Made by a program: the position numbers and the translations under genes
DNA from: Candidatus Sumerlaeota bacterium
GTDB lineage: Bacteria > Sumerlaeota > Sumerlaeia > JAFGJS01
Length of the DNA: 11,901 nt
Direction: 5' to 3'
Assembly (NCBI GenBank): GCA_016928995.1
Contig: JAFGJS010000107.1
Location: forward strand, 1 to 11,901
The notes under the pieces: model-generated
Seen by the model: the letters and a program-made list of their open reading frames with translations, nothing else
Database searches by the model: none
What the model was told of the DNA's origin: nothing
Part shown: piece after piece, positions 7,001 to 11,901 of the stretch
How the letters are laid out: every line of letters begins with the position of its first letter
Numbering within the stretch: the first letter of the stretch is position 1

Positions 7001-8009
7001 TAAACCAAACGCAACGCCGGGCGAGGTGTACAGCAGTTCGCTGGATATTCCGGACGACGCTGATGACGCCGACAATTATATCAATCCGAACGACAATGCG
7101 CTCGACACGACTGGTGGAGACGCCGCCGCTGCGCTTGCTGCATCGGCGGTCGTGAGCAATTTCACCGGTTCCAGCGGAGCGTTTACCTTCGAGGCCATCG
7201 TTTGTCCGCAGGTGAACATTGGAGCGATCCCCAATGAAATGCAGATCATCTCCGGCGATAGTCCCAGCGACCGTTCATGGCACTTCCGCGTCACGACCGC
7301 CGGCGCCCTTGAATTCAACAACATCGACGGCGCCCTTTGTTCCGCCACGATTCCAACGACGGGCAATCATGCCTGGGCTGCCGGCGAATGGTTCCATGTC
7401 GCGGCCACGTACACCGGAACTCCGAGCGTCGCGGGCAATATGAAACTGTATTGGACGCGGCTCGATTCCGGAGTCGCCTCGGCTGTGCAGCTGGGTTCGT
7501 TCACCCAAACCGCCGATCTCACCTCGACCGATAACATAGTCTTTGGCGTCGGCAATGAAGGACGATCGCCCAGTGAAAATTTCGAAGGCCTGATCGACGA
7601 AGTTCGCATCAGCGATACCGCGCGGGCGACGCTGGATCTTTCCACGCCGTTCAGCGCGGATTCCAGCACGATCCACCTTTATCATTTGAACGGCAACGGC
7701 AGCGATGCGGTCGCCGCCAGCGCGATTGACTTGACTTTTTCAGGCGGCGCCGTCGCCACGGCGGATTCGTATTTCCCGTCCGGCGCGGGTGAAACGCTGA
7801 CATTCAGCAAGATTTCCGGACCGGGCTGGTTAGGCGTGGCCGCTGACGGCACGCTTGCCGGCGCGCCGTCCAGTGAGGATGCCGGCCTCAACAGCTTCAC
7901 GGTGCGCGTGACCGACGCCGGTGGGCTGTATGACGAAGCGATCTTGAATATCACCGTCTTCAACGGCGTTATTCCAGACACATCTGCAGCGATTTGGATG
8001 TTATACTAA
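4080..8009 (+). CDS. Secreted multidomain GH128-like glycosidase with beta-gamma-crystallin-like, LamG and Ig-like modules
   Basis: 1309 residues. Signal peptide 1-27 (hydrophobic core LLAILFLVM, cleavage after ALG), so exported. Residues about 30-130 are beta-rich. About 131-217 resemble a beta-gamma-crystallin module: F134-x4-F139-x-G141 fits the Greek-key signature, while the calcium motifs (ASEISS, DNKINF) are degenerate. About 218-460 form a TIM-barrel domain of the GH128/Asl1-like type (beta-1,3-glucanases): the acid/base is probably Glu283 in GFNEPD and the nucleophile Glu387 in WLTEFN, with His350 in VPIHYYW. Then come LamG-1 (about 470-668), an Ig-like He_PIG module (670-760), LamG-2 (764-960), and a second Ig-like module split by a LamG-3 block (see findings). 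The C-terminus has no membrane anchor or sorting tail. The start is supported by GAGG (4069-4072); an in-frame ATG at 4086 is an alternative. The next gene starts one base after the stop. Substrate is inferred only from the family. Confidence 0.85.
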   Translation: MKMLGNTRVKSLLAILFLVMSPIIALGQTTLNITDDVITYSSLTDTTVNMSGRSELHITAAATPLTSCEVNLDSLNSWLFLEQIKPSVAVSTYLSQVNVSGAAAALNTNVRVVQYADGAVVIPQASTYQPLQVFTEENFMGDSASLSQYTEYDSDALGAMASEISSFILKRGYTATFAQNENGSGYSMNYVAQDCDLEIGVLPSKLDNKINFVRVFPWRWISKKGSCDASPTDLEAYWWYNWNINQNSTLDLEYVAIHQQPYWPGLSQDWQARGVNHLSGFNEPDNPVEDAYKNLNNGSVDSAIYHWPPHLATGLRVGAPAVTDGGRDWLYQFIDAADAAGLRVDYVPIHYYWCYSNNDYPAGAATQLYNFLKAVHDEVQRPIWLTEFNNGANWTGCTDPSYAQNSAVIEAMIDMLDSTPWVERYAIYSRVEYMRQTHYDEGGLTPMGVMYRDHVAPIGYQQAVPGSGKSPNAIYHFDADFRDSSGNGNHPLQYGAPKLPAGQQGNALNLDGVDDYLVLPTNMGEGDDFTFAAWVYWNGGDMNQRIFDFGNGTSEYMFLTPRSGTENLRFGFRTSAVYENLYGSTALATGTWTHVAVTLDGDVGTLYVNGTAVDTQTVTNDPSDMLPQNNFLGDSQWSADPLFSGMLDEVVIADYAMSAAQITDLLDNQPPQFNTDPIDGGNAMQRVDYSGSIASYATDPDAGDTLTFSKLSGPDWLTVAADGSLSGTPYINDGGENVFVVCVSDGLSGSDQALLNITVEDTAQIAVHYKFDGDTNDCIGIFDGVPAGSPVYATGQLDQAIDLDGSNDLVTLPEGVAEFDDITIAAWVNWDGGGSWQRIFDFGNGTSEYMFLTPSSGTGILRFAMLTGSGEQQLNASSALSTSAWRHVAVTISGNTGRMYVNGSQVAYNLSMTINPSDINQAINYIGDSQWSSDPFFNGRIDDFRIYNYALSVAEIADVMSGGHAPYFASNSIHKPNATPGEVYSSSLDIPDDADDADNYINPNDNALDTTGGDAAAALAASAVVSNFTGSSGAFTFEAIVCPQVNIGAIPNEMQIISGDSPSDRSWHFRVTTAGALEFNNIDGALCSATIPTTGNHAWAAGEWFHVAATYTGTPSVAGNMKLYWTRLDSGVASAVQLGSFTQTADLTSTDNIVFGVGNEGRSPSENFEGLIDEVRISDTARATLDLSTPFSADSSTIHLYHLNGNGSDAVAASAIDLTFSGGAVATADSYFPSGAGETLTFSKISGPGWLGVAADGTLAGAPSSEDAGLNSFTVRVTDAGGLYDEAILNITVFNGVIPDTSAAIWMLY
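5487..6959 (+). repeat. Internal duplication: LamG-1 and LamG-2 coding units
   Basis: Two LamG-encoding stretches (about 5487-6083 and 6369-6959) are recent-looking duplicates. The protein stretch RIFDFGNGTSEYMFLTP is identical at residues 545 and 838, which are 293 residues (879 bp) apart, and GDSQWS recurs near residues 633 and 927. DNA identity is also high in these blocks, for example GGAGTATATGTTCCTCACGC in both. An Ig-like module separates the copies, so the duplicated unit was probably LamG plus Ig-like. Confidence 0.7.
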
Positions 8010-8010
8010 A

Positions 8011-9798
8011 ATGATGAACACGATTCGCCCAAAGACGATTTCATTATGGATGATCACGGGAGCGGCTCTGCTGTGCATGCGCCCGCTTCATGCGCAGACG
8101 GACGCCTTCTATGAATGGCCGGCGTATAATCCCACCGTCGCCTATGATTACGTCGATGAATTCGGACAGATCGATCCGCCCACGAAGATGCTGGATGACG
8201 TCACTGGCGTGGCCGGCTCTTATATCGACGGATGGTGGTGCTTTCGCTACGGCGCCAGGAAAAATGACCTGGCGACCTCGGATTCCTGGATTCCGATGCT
8301 CGAGCGCCTTAACAAGGACTTCGCGTACATTACCGACGTGATGCGCTGGCCGCGAGACTTGCGCGCCCGTGAAGGATATTACAGCGCGGTCTATCTCTTC
8401 GGCTCCGGACTCAGCACCGACGACGCTCCCAACACGGCCTTGGGCGGATGGCAGGGGACGACGTATTACCAGGACCGGCATTGGCCGATGATCCTCGCTT
8501 CGTATTACCCGGTGCATTGCTTCGATCCAGCGTACACCGGCGACGACAAAGCTTTTCAGACGGGCGCCATGGTGCATGAAGGCATCCATTGCATCCTTTC
8601 GAGCATGCCGGGATGCAAGAACGCCCCGTGGTTTCATGAAGGCGGAAACACCTGGCTGCAAGGCACGATGGAGGCGCAGCGTTCGGGCGATTTCAGCAGC
8701 ATCGGGTGGCTCAGCGCCGGCGCGATGATCGCCCCGTTCATGCCGATCGAGTGCTACTCCGGGTGGCTGCAGGACGATTCCTTCGGCGGTCCCGCCGCCG
8801 AAGGCGTGAATATGTTTAAGGACGAAAAACAAATCTGCACCTGGCGCAAGCTGCTGGGCGGCGCGCAATACGGGGAGTGTTTTCCGCATGCGATGGAAGT
8901 CATCCTCGGCCCGCAAAGCGTCGCCTGGGTTTGGCGCTATTCAACGCAAAGCGGCCGCGTGTTGCAGGACCTGGCCGAAGCGCCCGGTGGATTGGGCGAA
9001 ATCCAAACCCGCCGTTTGATTCAGGAATATCGCGCCCGGCAGGCCTTTTGCGATTTCGGTTCCTGGTCCTATGCGTTTATGCAACTGCTGAACAACAATT
9101 GGAAGATGGCCATCGGCGCCGAATGGAAACCGAACTGGATCGATTGCGACGTCTGGAACGTGACCTGTTACGCGGTCACGACGCAGAACGGAAAAGAACT
9201 GACTCCGGAAACTCGCACACTGCCCGGCTGGTCCGGCGCCAATCAAATTCCATTGACCGTCGATCCCGGCGCCAAGCAGGCCACGGTCGTCTTCAATCCC
9301 ATCGGAAAAAGTATGAGTTGCCAGTTGGTCTATCGCGACACGAGCGGCAAAGTTCGCTATGGCGATCCGGTGTTCAGCGGTGAGTGCGGTATTCCCTTGG
9401 CCGACGTGCGGAACAATGTTATCGTCGCCGTGATCTGCAACACGGATTACGTTTATGAAGGCGAAAGCACCCGCAAGGCGAAATTCGATTACCGGCTGAC
9501 AATGGGCGAGGGCGTCACGGGCCCCGCTGACATTTATACGAAGTGGTACGACTACTCCGCCGCCAGTTACACTGTCACGGCGTCCGCCAGCGGCAACGGC
9601 GCAATCAGCCCCTCCGGCAGCGTCTCCGTTGACGCCGGGGCCAGCAGCGCGTTCACCATCACGCCGCAACCGGGCTATCAGGTCTCCAGCGTCGCCATCG
9701 ACGGCGTGAAGATCGGCAAAGTGACGGCATACACCTTCGTCAACGTGCGAGGCGATCACGCCATCTCCGCGACGTTCGCTCCGGCCGGAGCGAACTAG
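8011..9798 (+). CDS. Putative secreted zincin metallopeptidase with C-terminal InlB-type repeat domain
   Basis: 595 residues. Signal peptide 1-28 (ISLWMITGAALLCM core, cleavage after LHA), so exported. HEGIH (189-193) followed by WFHEGGNTW, with Glu210 seventeen residues on, fits a gluzincin-type site (HExxH plus a downstream Glu as third zinc ligand). Trp- and Cys-rich surroundings suggest disulphides in an extracellular enzyme. The main domain (about 30-510) is, to my recollection, like an uncharacterised secreted family (possibly DUF6055); peptidase activity is inferred from the motif only. Residues about 519-591 (YTVTASASGNGAISPSG, PGYQVSSVAIDG, HAISATFAP) are a divergent InlB B-repeat (Flg_new_2-type) module, common on cell-surface proteins. 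The start is ATGATG one base after the preceding TAA, with only a weak upstream GGA, so translation probably depends on coupling. The stop is followed directly by a hairpin-pair element. Confidence 0.82.
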   Translation: MMNTIRPKTISLWMITGAALLCMRPLHAQTDAFYEWPAYNPTVAYDYVDEFGQIDPPTKMLDDVTGVAGSYIDGWWCFRYGARKNDLATSDSWIPMLERLNKDFAYITDVMRWPRDLRAREGYYSAVYLFGSGLSTDDAPNTALGGWQGTTYYQDRHWPMILASYYPVHCFDPAYTGDDKAFQTGAMVHEGIHCILSSMPGCKNAPWFHEGGNTWLQGTMEAQRSGDFSSIGWLSAGAMIAPFMPIECYSGWLQDDSFGGPAAEGVNMFKDEKQICTWRKLLGGAQYGECFPHAMEVILGPQSVAWVWRYSTQSGRVLQDLAEAPGGLGEIQTRRLIQEYRARQAFCDFGSWSYAFMQLLNNNWKMAIGAEWKPNWIDCDVWNVTCYAVTTQNGKELTPETRTLPGWSGANQIPLTVDPGAKQATVVFNPIGKSMSCQLVYRDTSGKVRYGDPVFSGECGIPLADVRNNVIVAVICNTDYVYEGESTRKAKFDYRLTMGEGVTGPADIYTKWYDYSAASYTVTASASGNGAISPSGSVSVDAGASSAFTITPQPGYQVSSVAIDGVKIGKVTAYTFVNVRGDHAISATFAPAGAN

Positions 9799-9804
9799 CA
9801 GCCC

Positions 9805-9920
9805 GTTGGAAAATGCGTAGCGCCAGCGTCCCGCTGGCTTTGGGGAAATGCAGAGCATTGTATTGATGGATGCCGGCGAGACGCCGGCGCTACAATTCTG
9901 GTCCGCAAAACATTTTCAAT
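9805..9920. repeat. Second REPIN-like element between convergent genes
   Basis: Two inverted 22-base arms, 9817-9838 and 9872-9893, agree at 19 of 22 positions and both read GTAGCGCC from the outside. Each folds into a seven-base-pair hairpin with a three-base loop (9822-9828/9832-9838 and 9872-9878/9882-9888). Outer flanks also match: TTGGAAAATG at 9806-9815 and its near complement CATTTTCAA at 9911-9919. The element fills the 136-bp gap between the ends of the metallopeptidase and umuC genes. It may serve as a terminator for both. It is unrelated in sequence to the element at 1444-1595, so the genome carries at least two such families. The REP/REPIN label is inferred from architecture. Confidence 0.65.
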
Positions 9921-9934
9921 GGATCGTTAGCCGT

Positions 9935-11209
9935 TTATTGTGTACAGGCTTTCGCGCAGGGAAGATCGTTCCAGCGCGTGGTGTAATGCGGCGTCAGGCG
10001 GCTGCGGCGCATGTGCCAGGCTCGCTGAACGCCTTGCGCGGCCGAGTAGATCGTGTCGCGGCCCCAGCGCGTGTTCAGCGTGTCCAGCGCGCGCATGATA
10101 TTTTGCTTTTCCTGAATGCGTCCATCCGGCGAGATGAAGTCCTGTTGCACGGCGTCCGCCTCGGCCAGATCAAGCAACAGCACCCCCGCCTTGTGATAGC
10201 GATAGCCGGATTTGTAAATGCGGCGCAGCAATTCCTCCGCGGCGGCGATCAAATCCGGATTGTGATTGGTCTTCACGGCGAACTGCGTCAGCGCTGAATT
10301 CGAATATTGCGCGCCGGGCATGTGCGGACTGGTTTGCAGCCAAACCTGGATCATGCCCGCCGCGCTTTTTTGCTTGCGGAGTTTTTCGCCCGCCCGTGCG
10401 GCGTAATTGGCGACCGCCTCGCGGATCGGTTCGAAGGCGGAGAGCTTGCGTCCGAACATCCGCGAGCAGCTCACGGCATCCTTCGCCGCGTGAAAGTTTT
10501 TCAGTTCGATGCACGACTCGCCGCGCAGCTCGCGCAAGGTGCGCTCGCCCACGACGCTCAGCGTCTTGTTGGCCCAGCGCGGATCGGCGCGCTTCAAGTC
10601 GAGCGCCGTGTGAATTTTGGCTCTGTGCAGTTTGAGCGCCTGGCGTGAGGCGATCCCCCAGATGTCCTCAATCGCCACTCCCGCCAGCAGCGCGTCCGCG
10701 TCCGTCTCGCTCAGCAGTTCGTAGTTGAACACGCCGTAGTTCTGCTTGGCTTGCCGCGCCGCGATTTTCGCCAGCGTCATCGACGGCGCCACGCCGATGG
10801 AAACCGGAATGCCCGTCCATTGCAGCACCGTGCTACGCAGCTCGTTGGCGAACGCCGACCGCTCGCGCGCCGGGATCGCGGTCAGATCGAGGAACGCCTC
10901 GTCAATCGAATAGATTTCCGTCTTCGGGCAGAACTGCTCCAGGATGCTCATCACGCGGCGCGACATGTCGGCGTAGAGCGTATAGTTCGACGAGAGCATC
11001 ACCACGCCATGGCGCTCCAGCAGCGCGCGCTGCTCGATCACGCCCGACGCCATCGGAATGCCCAGCGCCTTGGCCTCGCGCGAGCGCGCCACGATGAAGC
11101 AGTCGTTGTTCGACAGCACCACGACCGGCCGTCCGCGCAAGGACGGATCGAACACCCGCTCGCACGAGCAATAAAAACTGTCGCAATCGACCAGCGCCCA
11201 GGATTTCAT
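9935..11209 (-). CDS. umuC: Y-family DNA polymerase V catalytic subunit UmuC
   Basis: 424 residues, normal length for UmuC. This error-prone polymerase copies past damaged bases as the UmuD'2C complex with RecA and the sliding clamp. Palm-domain metal ligands are visible: Asp8 in VDCDSFY and Asp103/Glu104 in [11 protein letters not shown]; Tyr13 is the expected steric-gate residue. Further conserved blocks are [14 protein letters not shown] (74-87) and [20 protein letters not shown] (134-153). A helix-hairpin-helix thumb region follows ([12 protein letters not shown]), then the little-finger domain (about 245-350). The tail [18 protein letters not shown] (381-398) and [11 protein letters not shown] is the DUF4113-type C-terminus typical of UmuC. 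The ATG lies one base beyond the umuD stop (TGA-A-ATG), indicating translational coupling. The gene appears intact. Confidence 0.96.
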   Translation of the reverse strand: MKSWALVDCDSFYCSCERVFDPSLRGRPVVVLSNNDCFIVARSREAKALGIPMASGVIEQRALLERHGVVMLSSNYTLYADMSRRVMSILEQFCPKTEIYSIDEAFLDLTAIPARERSAFANELRSTVLQWTGIPVSIGVAPSMTLAKIAARQAKQNYGVFNYELLSETDADALLAGVAIEDIWGIASRQALKLHRAKIHTALDLKRADPRWANKTLSVVGERTLRELRGESCIELKNFHAAKDAVSCSRMFGRKLSAFEPIREAVANYAARAGEKLRKQKSAAGMIQVWLQTSPHMPGAQYSNSALTQFAVKTNHNPDLIAAAEELLRRIYKSGYRYHKAGVLLLDLAEADAVQQDFISPDGRIQEKQNIMRALDTLNTRWGRDTIYSAAQGVQRAWHMRRSRLTPHYTTRWNDLPCAKACTQ

Positions 11210-11210
11210 T

Positions 11211-11585
11211 TCACTTCGCCTTGTGAATCGCGTATGTCACCACACCGAAAATCGCGTCGTCGCCGCTCAGCGCAATGGGTTGATAGTTGATGTTCTCCGG
11301 CACGAGCAGCGGCCGGCCGTTGCGATGCCGCAGCCGCTTCACTGTGAACTCGCCGTCGTGCGAGGCGATCACGATGCTGCCGTCCGCCGGCGTGATCGAG
11401 CGATCCACGATCAGCAGATCGCCGTCATGGATCCCCGCGCCGGTCATCGAATCGCCCGACACGCGCACGAAGTACGTCGCCGCCGCATTCTTGATCAGGT
11501 GCTCGTTCAGATCGAGCGTCCCCTCGACGTAATCATCCGCCGGACTCGGAAATCCCGCCGACACCGCGCAATTAAACAACTGCAT
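11211..11585 (-). CDS. umuD: UmuD, S24 (LexA-like) self-cleaving subunit of DNA polymerase V
   Basis: With the ATG at 11585 it is 124 residues. RecA-stimulated self-cleavage makes UmuD', the active partner of UmuC. The cleavage site is Ala-Gly in [17 protein letters not shown]. The catalytic Ser lies in [19 protein letters not shown] and the general-base Lys in GEFTVKRLR; the end [12 protein letters not shown] is typical. I prefer this ATG because AAGG and AGGAG lie just upstream and the best promoter (11624-11652) would start RNA near 11617, downstream of the alternative TTG codon at 11621. The TTG start would give 136 residues, closer to the E. coli length, with a basic N-terminus (NSKRASGAKAK). 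With the ATG only ten residues precede the scissile bond, unusually few. Damage-inducible control is expected from the family; I found no clear LexA palindrome. Confidence 0.93.
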   Translation of the reverse strand: MQLFNCAVSAGFPSPADDYVEGTLDLNEHLIKNAAATYFVRVSGDSMTGAGIHDGDLLIVDRSITPADGSIVIASHDGEFTVKRLRHRNGRPLLVPENINYQPIALSGDDAIFGVVTYAIHKAK

Positions 11586-11623
11586 TTTCGCCTTTGCTCC
11601 TGACGCACGCTTTGAATTCAAAT

Positions 11624-11652
11624 ATTCTACAAGCCGCCGGCGCCGTAAGCAA
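11624..11652 (-). promoter_or_regulatory. Probable promoter of umuDC
   Basis: On the minus strand, TTGCTT (complement of 11647-11652) and TAGAAT (complement of 11624-11629) are separated by exactly 17 bases; the -10 matches consensus at five of six positions and the -35 at three. Transcription would begin about 30 bases before the umuD ATG at 11585. GTAA/TTAC half-sites (11645-11648 and 11656-11659) overlap the -35 and might be a repressor site, but the dyad is too short to assign to LexA. Confidence 0.45.
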
Positions 11653-11838
11653 ATGTTACTGGAATCCTGCGAAATAAAAACCTGCTCGACTCAGCCCGAA
11701 GATTGCCGGCGATACTGAAGAACATGCGGAAAGCAAGTCCGAAAAAGGCAGGGAGGGATGTATATGTCAAATAAAATCAATAAAACAGGAAATCAAAATA
11801 TTTTTTGTGAATATTGAGAGCCAATTTAAAAATACACT
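11653..11838. other. Non-coding gap upstream of umuDC
   Basis: No family-recognisable gene lies between the umuDC promoter and the right-edge fragment; with the umuD leader the gap is over 250 bases. The right half (from about 11760) is strongly A/T-rich and includes AATATT on either side of a T-run (about 11798-11815), which could form a weak stem. A GGAGG (11752-11756) precedes an 18-codon plus-strand frame at 11764-11817 (see findings). Nothing else stands out. Confidence 0.4.
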
Positions 11839-11901
11839 CTACTTTTGCTCATCCCAATCTCTGCTGAATGCAATTCCGCCGTCCCCCCGTTTTTTCAAGG
11901 C
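11839..11901 (-). CDS. Possible 3' end of a minus-strand gene at the right edge
   Basis: Reading leftward from the edge, one frame is open for 20 codons and ends in TAG (complement of 11839-11841). Its product ends KKRGDGGIAFSRDWDEQK, a soluble, charged tail that looks protein-like. The DNA becomes A/T-rich and stop-dense just after the stop, as at a gene end. No family can be named from this length, and a 20-codon open frame can occur by chance. Confidence 0.35.
   Translation of the reverse strand, partial: ALKKRGDGGIAFSRDWDEQK

Noticed and set aside
8044-8916. 290-codon minus-strand frame opposite the metallopeptidase gene
   Set aside because: The sense strand has a signal peptide and a zincin motif; the antisense frame shows no family features. 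The minus-strand frame 8941-9858 is rejected for the same reason.
11622-11760. LexA (SOS) box for umuDC
   Set aside because: I searched by eye for GAAC/GTTC dyads and CTG-N10-CAG and saw only half-sites (GAACA near 11720, CTG-N7-CAG near 11685). The lineage-specific motif may differ, so absence is not proven.
1-11901. CRISPR arrays, tRNA or rRNA genes, insertion sequences with transposase, toxin-antitoxin or defence genes
   Set aside because: No regular spaced repeats, no tRNA-like or rRNA sequence, and no transposase, nuclease or toxin motifs were seen. YdeI/OmdA is labelled bacteriocin-protection by family name only.

Overview
The window (11.9 kb) looks like a chromosomal segment of a Gram-negative environmental bacterium, most likely of the Verrucomicrobiota/Lentisphaerota (PVC) group. 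This is an inference from three things: large secreted mosaics of LamG jelly-roll and Ig-like modules, short GC-rich REP-like hairpin pairs between convergent genes, and moderately high GC. No ribosomal or other clean taxonomic marker is present.

Layout, left to right: (1) the last 24 codons of a plus-strand gene; (2) an A/T-richer stretch with a YdeI/OmdA-family protein (279-845); (3) a small tandem-ACT regulatory protein (966-1391); (4) a convergent gap (1392-1600) filled by a REPIN-like inverted pair of hairpins; (5) a large minus-strand cytoplasmic protein with a probable (alpha/alpha) six-hairpin glycosidase fold (1601-3571); (6) a 508-bp divergent regulatory region (3572-4079) with a 14-bp palindrome, T-tracts, a TATAAT box and repeated GARTGCYGA motifs; (7) a two-gene plus-strand unit of exported proteins: a 1309-residue protein with a beta-gamma-crystallin-like module, a GH128-like catalytic domain and LamG/Ig-like modules (4080-8009), then, one base later, a 595-residue putative secreted zinc metallopeptidase (8011-9798); (8) a second convergent gap with an unrelated REPIN-like hairpin pair (9805-9920); (9) a minus-strand umuD-umuC operon for translesion synthesis (11585 down to 9935) with a recognisable promoter; (10) an A/T-rich gap and probably the 3' end of another minus-strand gene at the right edge.

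The two exported proteins are probably co-translated and may act together outside the cytoplasm: a beta-1,3-glucan-type glycosidase with carbohydrate/adhesion modules plus a zincin. The divergent cytoplasmic glycosidase-like protein may process imported products, but only proximity suggests this. The umuDC operon is an independent SOS-type mutagenesis unit.

I did not find a clearly new defence or mobile system. The most unusual items are: the two hairpin-pair elements, whose arms differ by compensatory base changes; an Ig-like domain in the GH128 protein that is split by a LamG-containing block; and the repeat-rich divergent promoter region.
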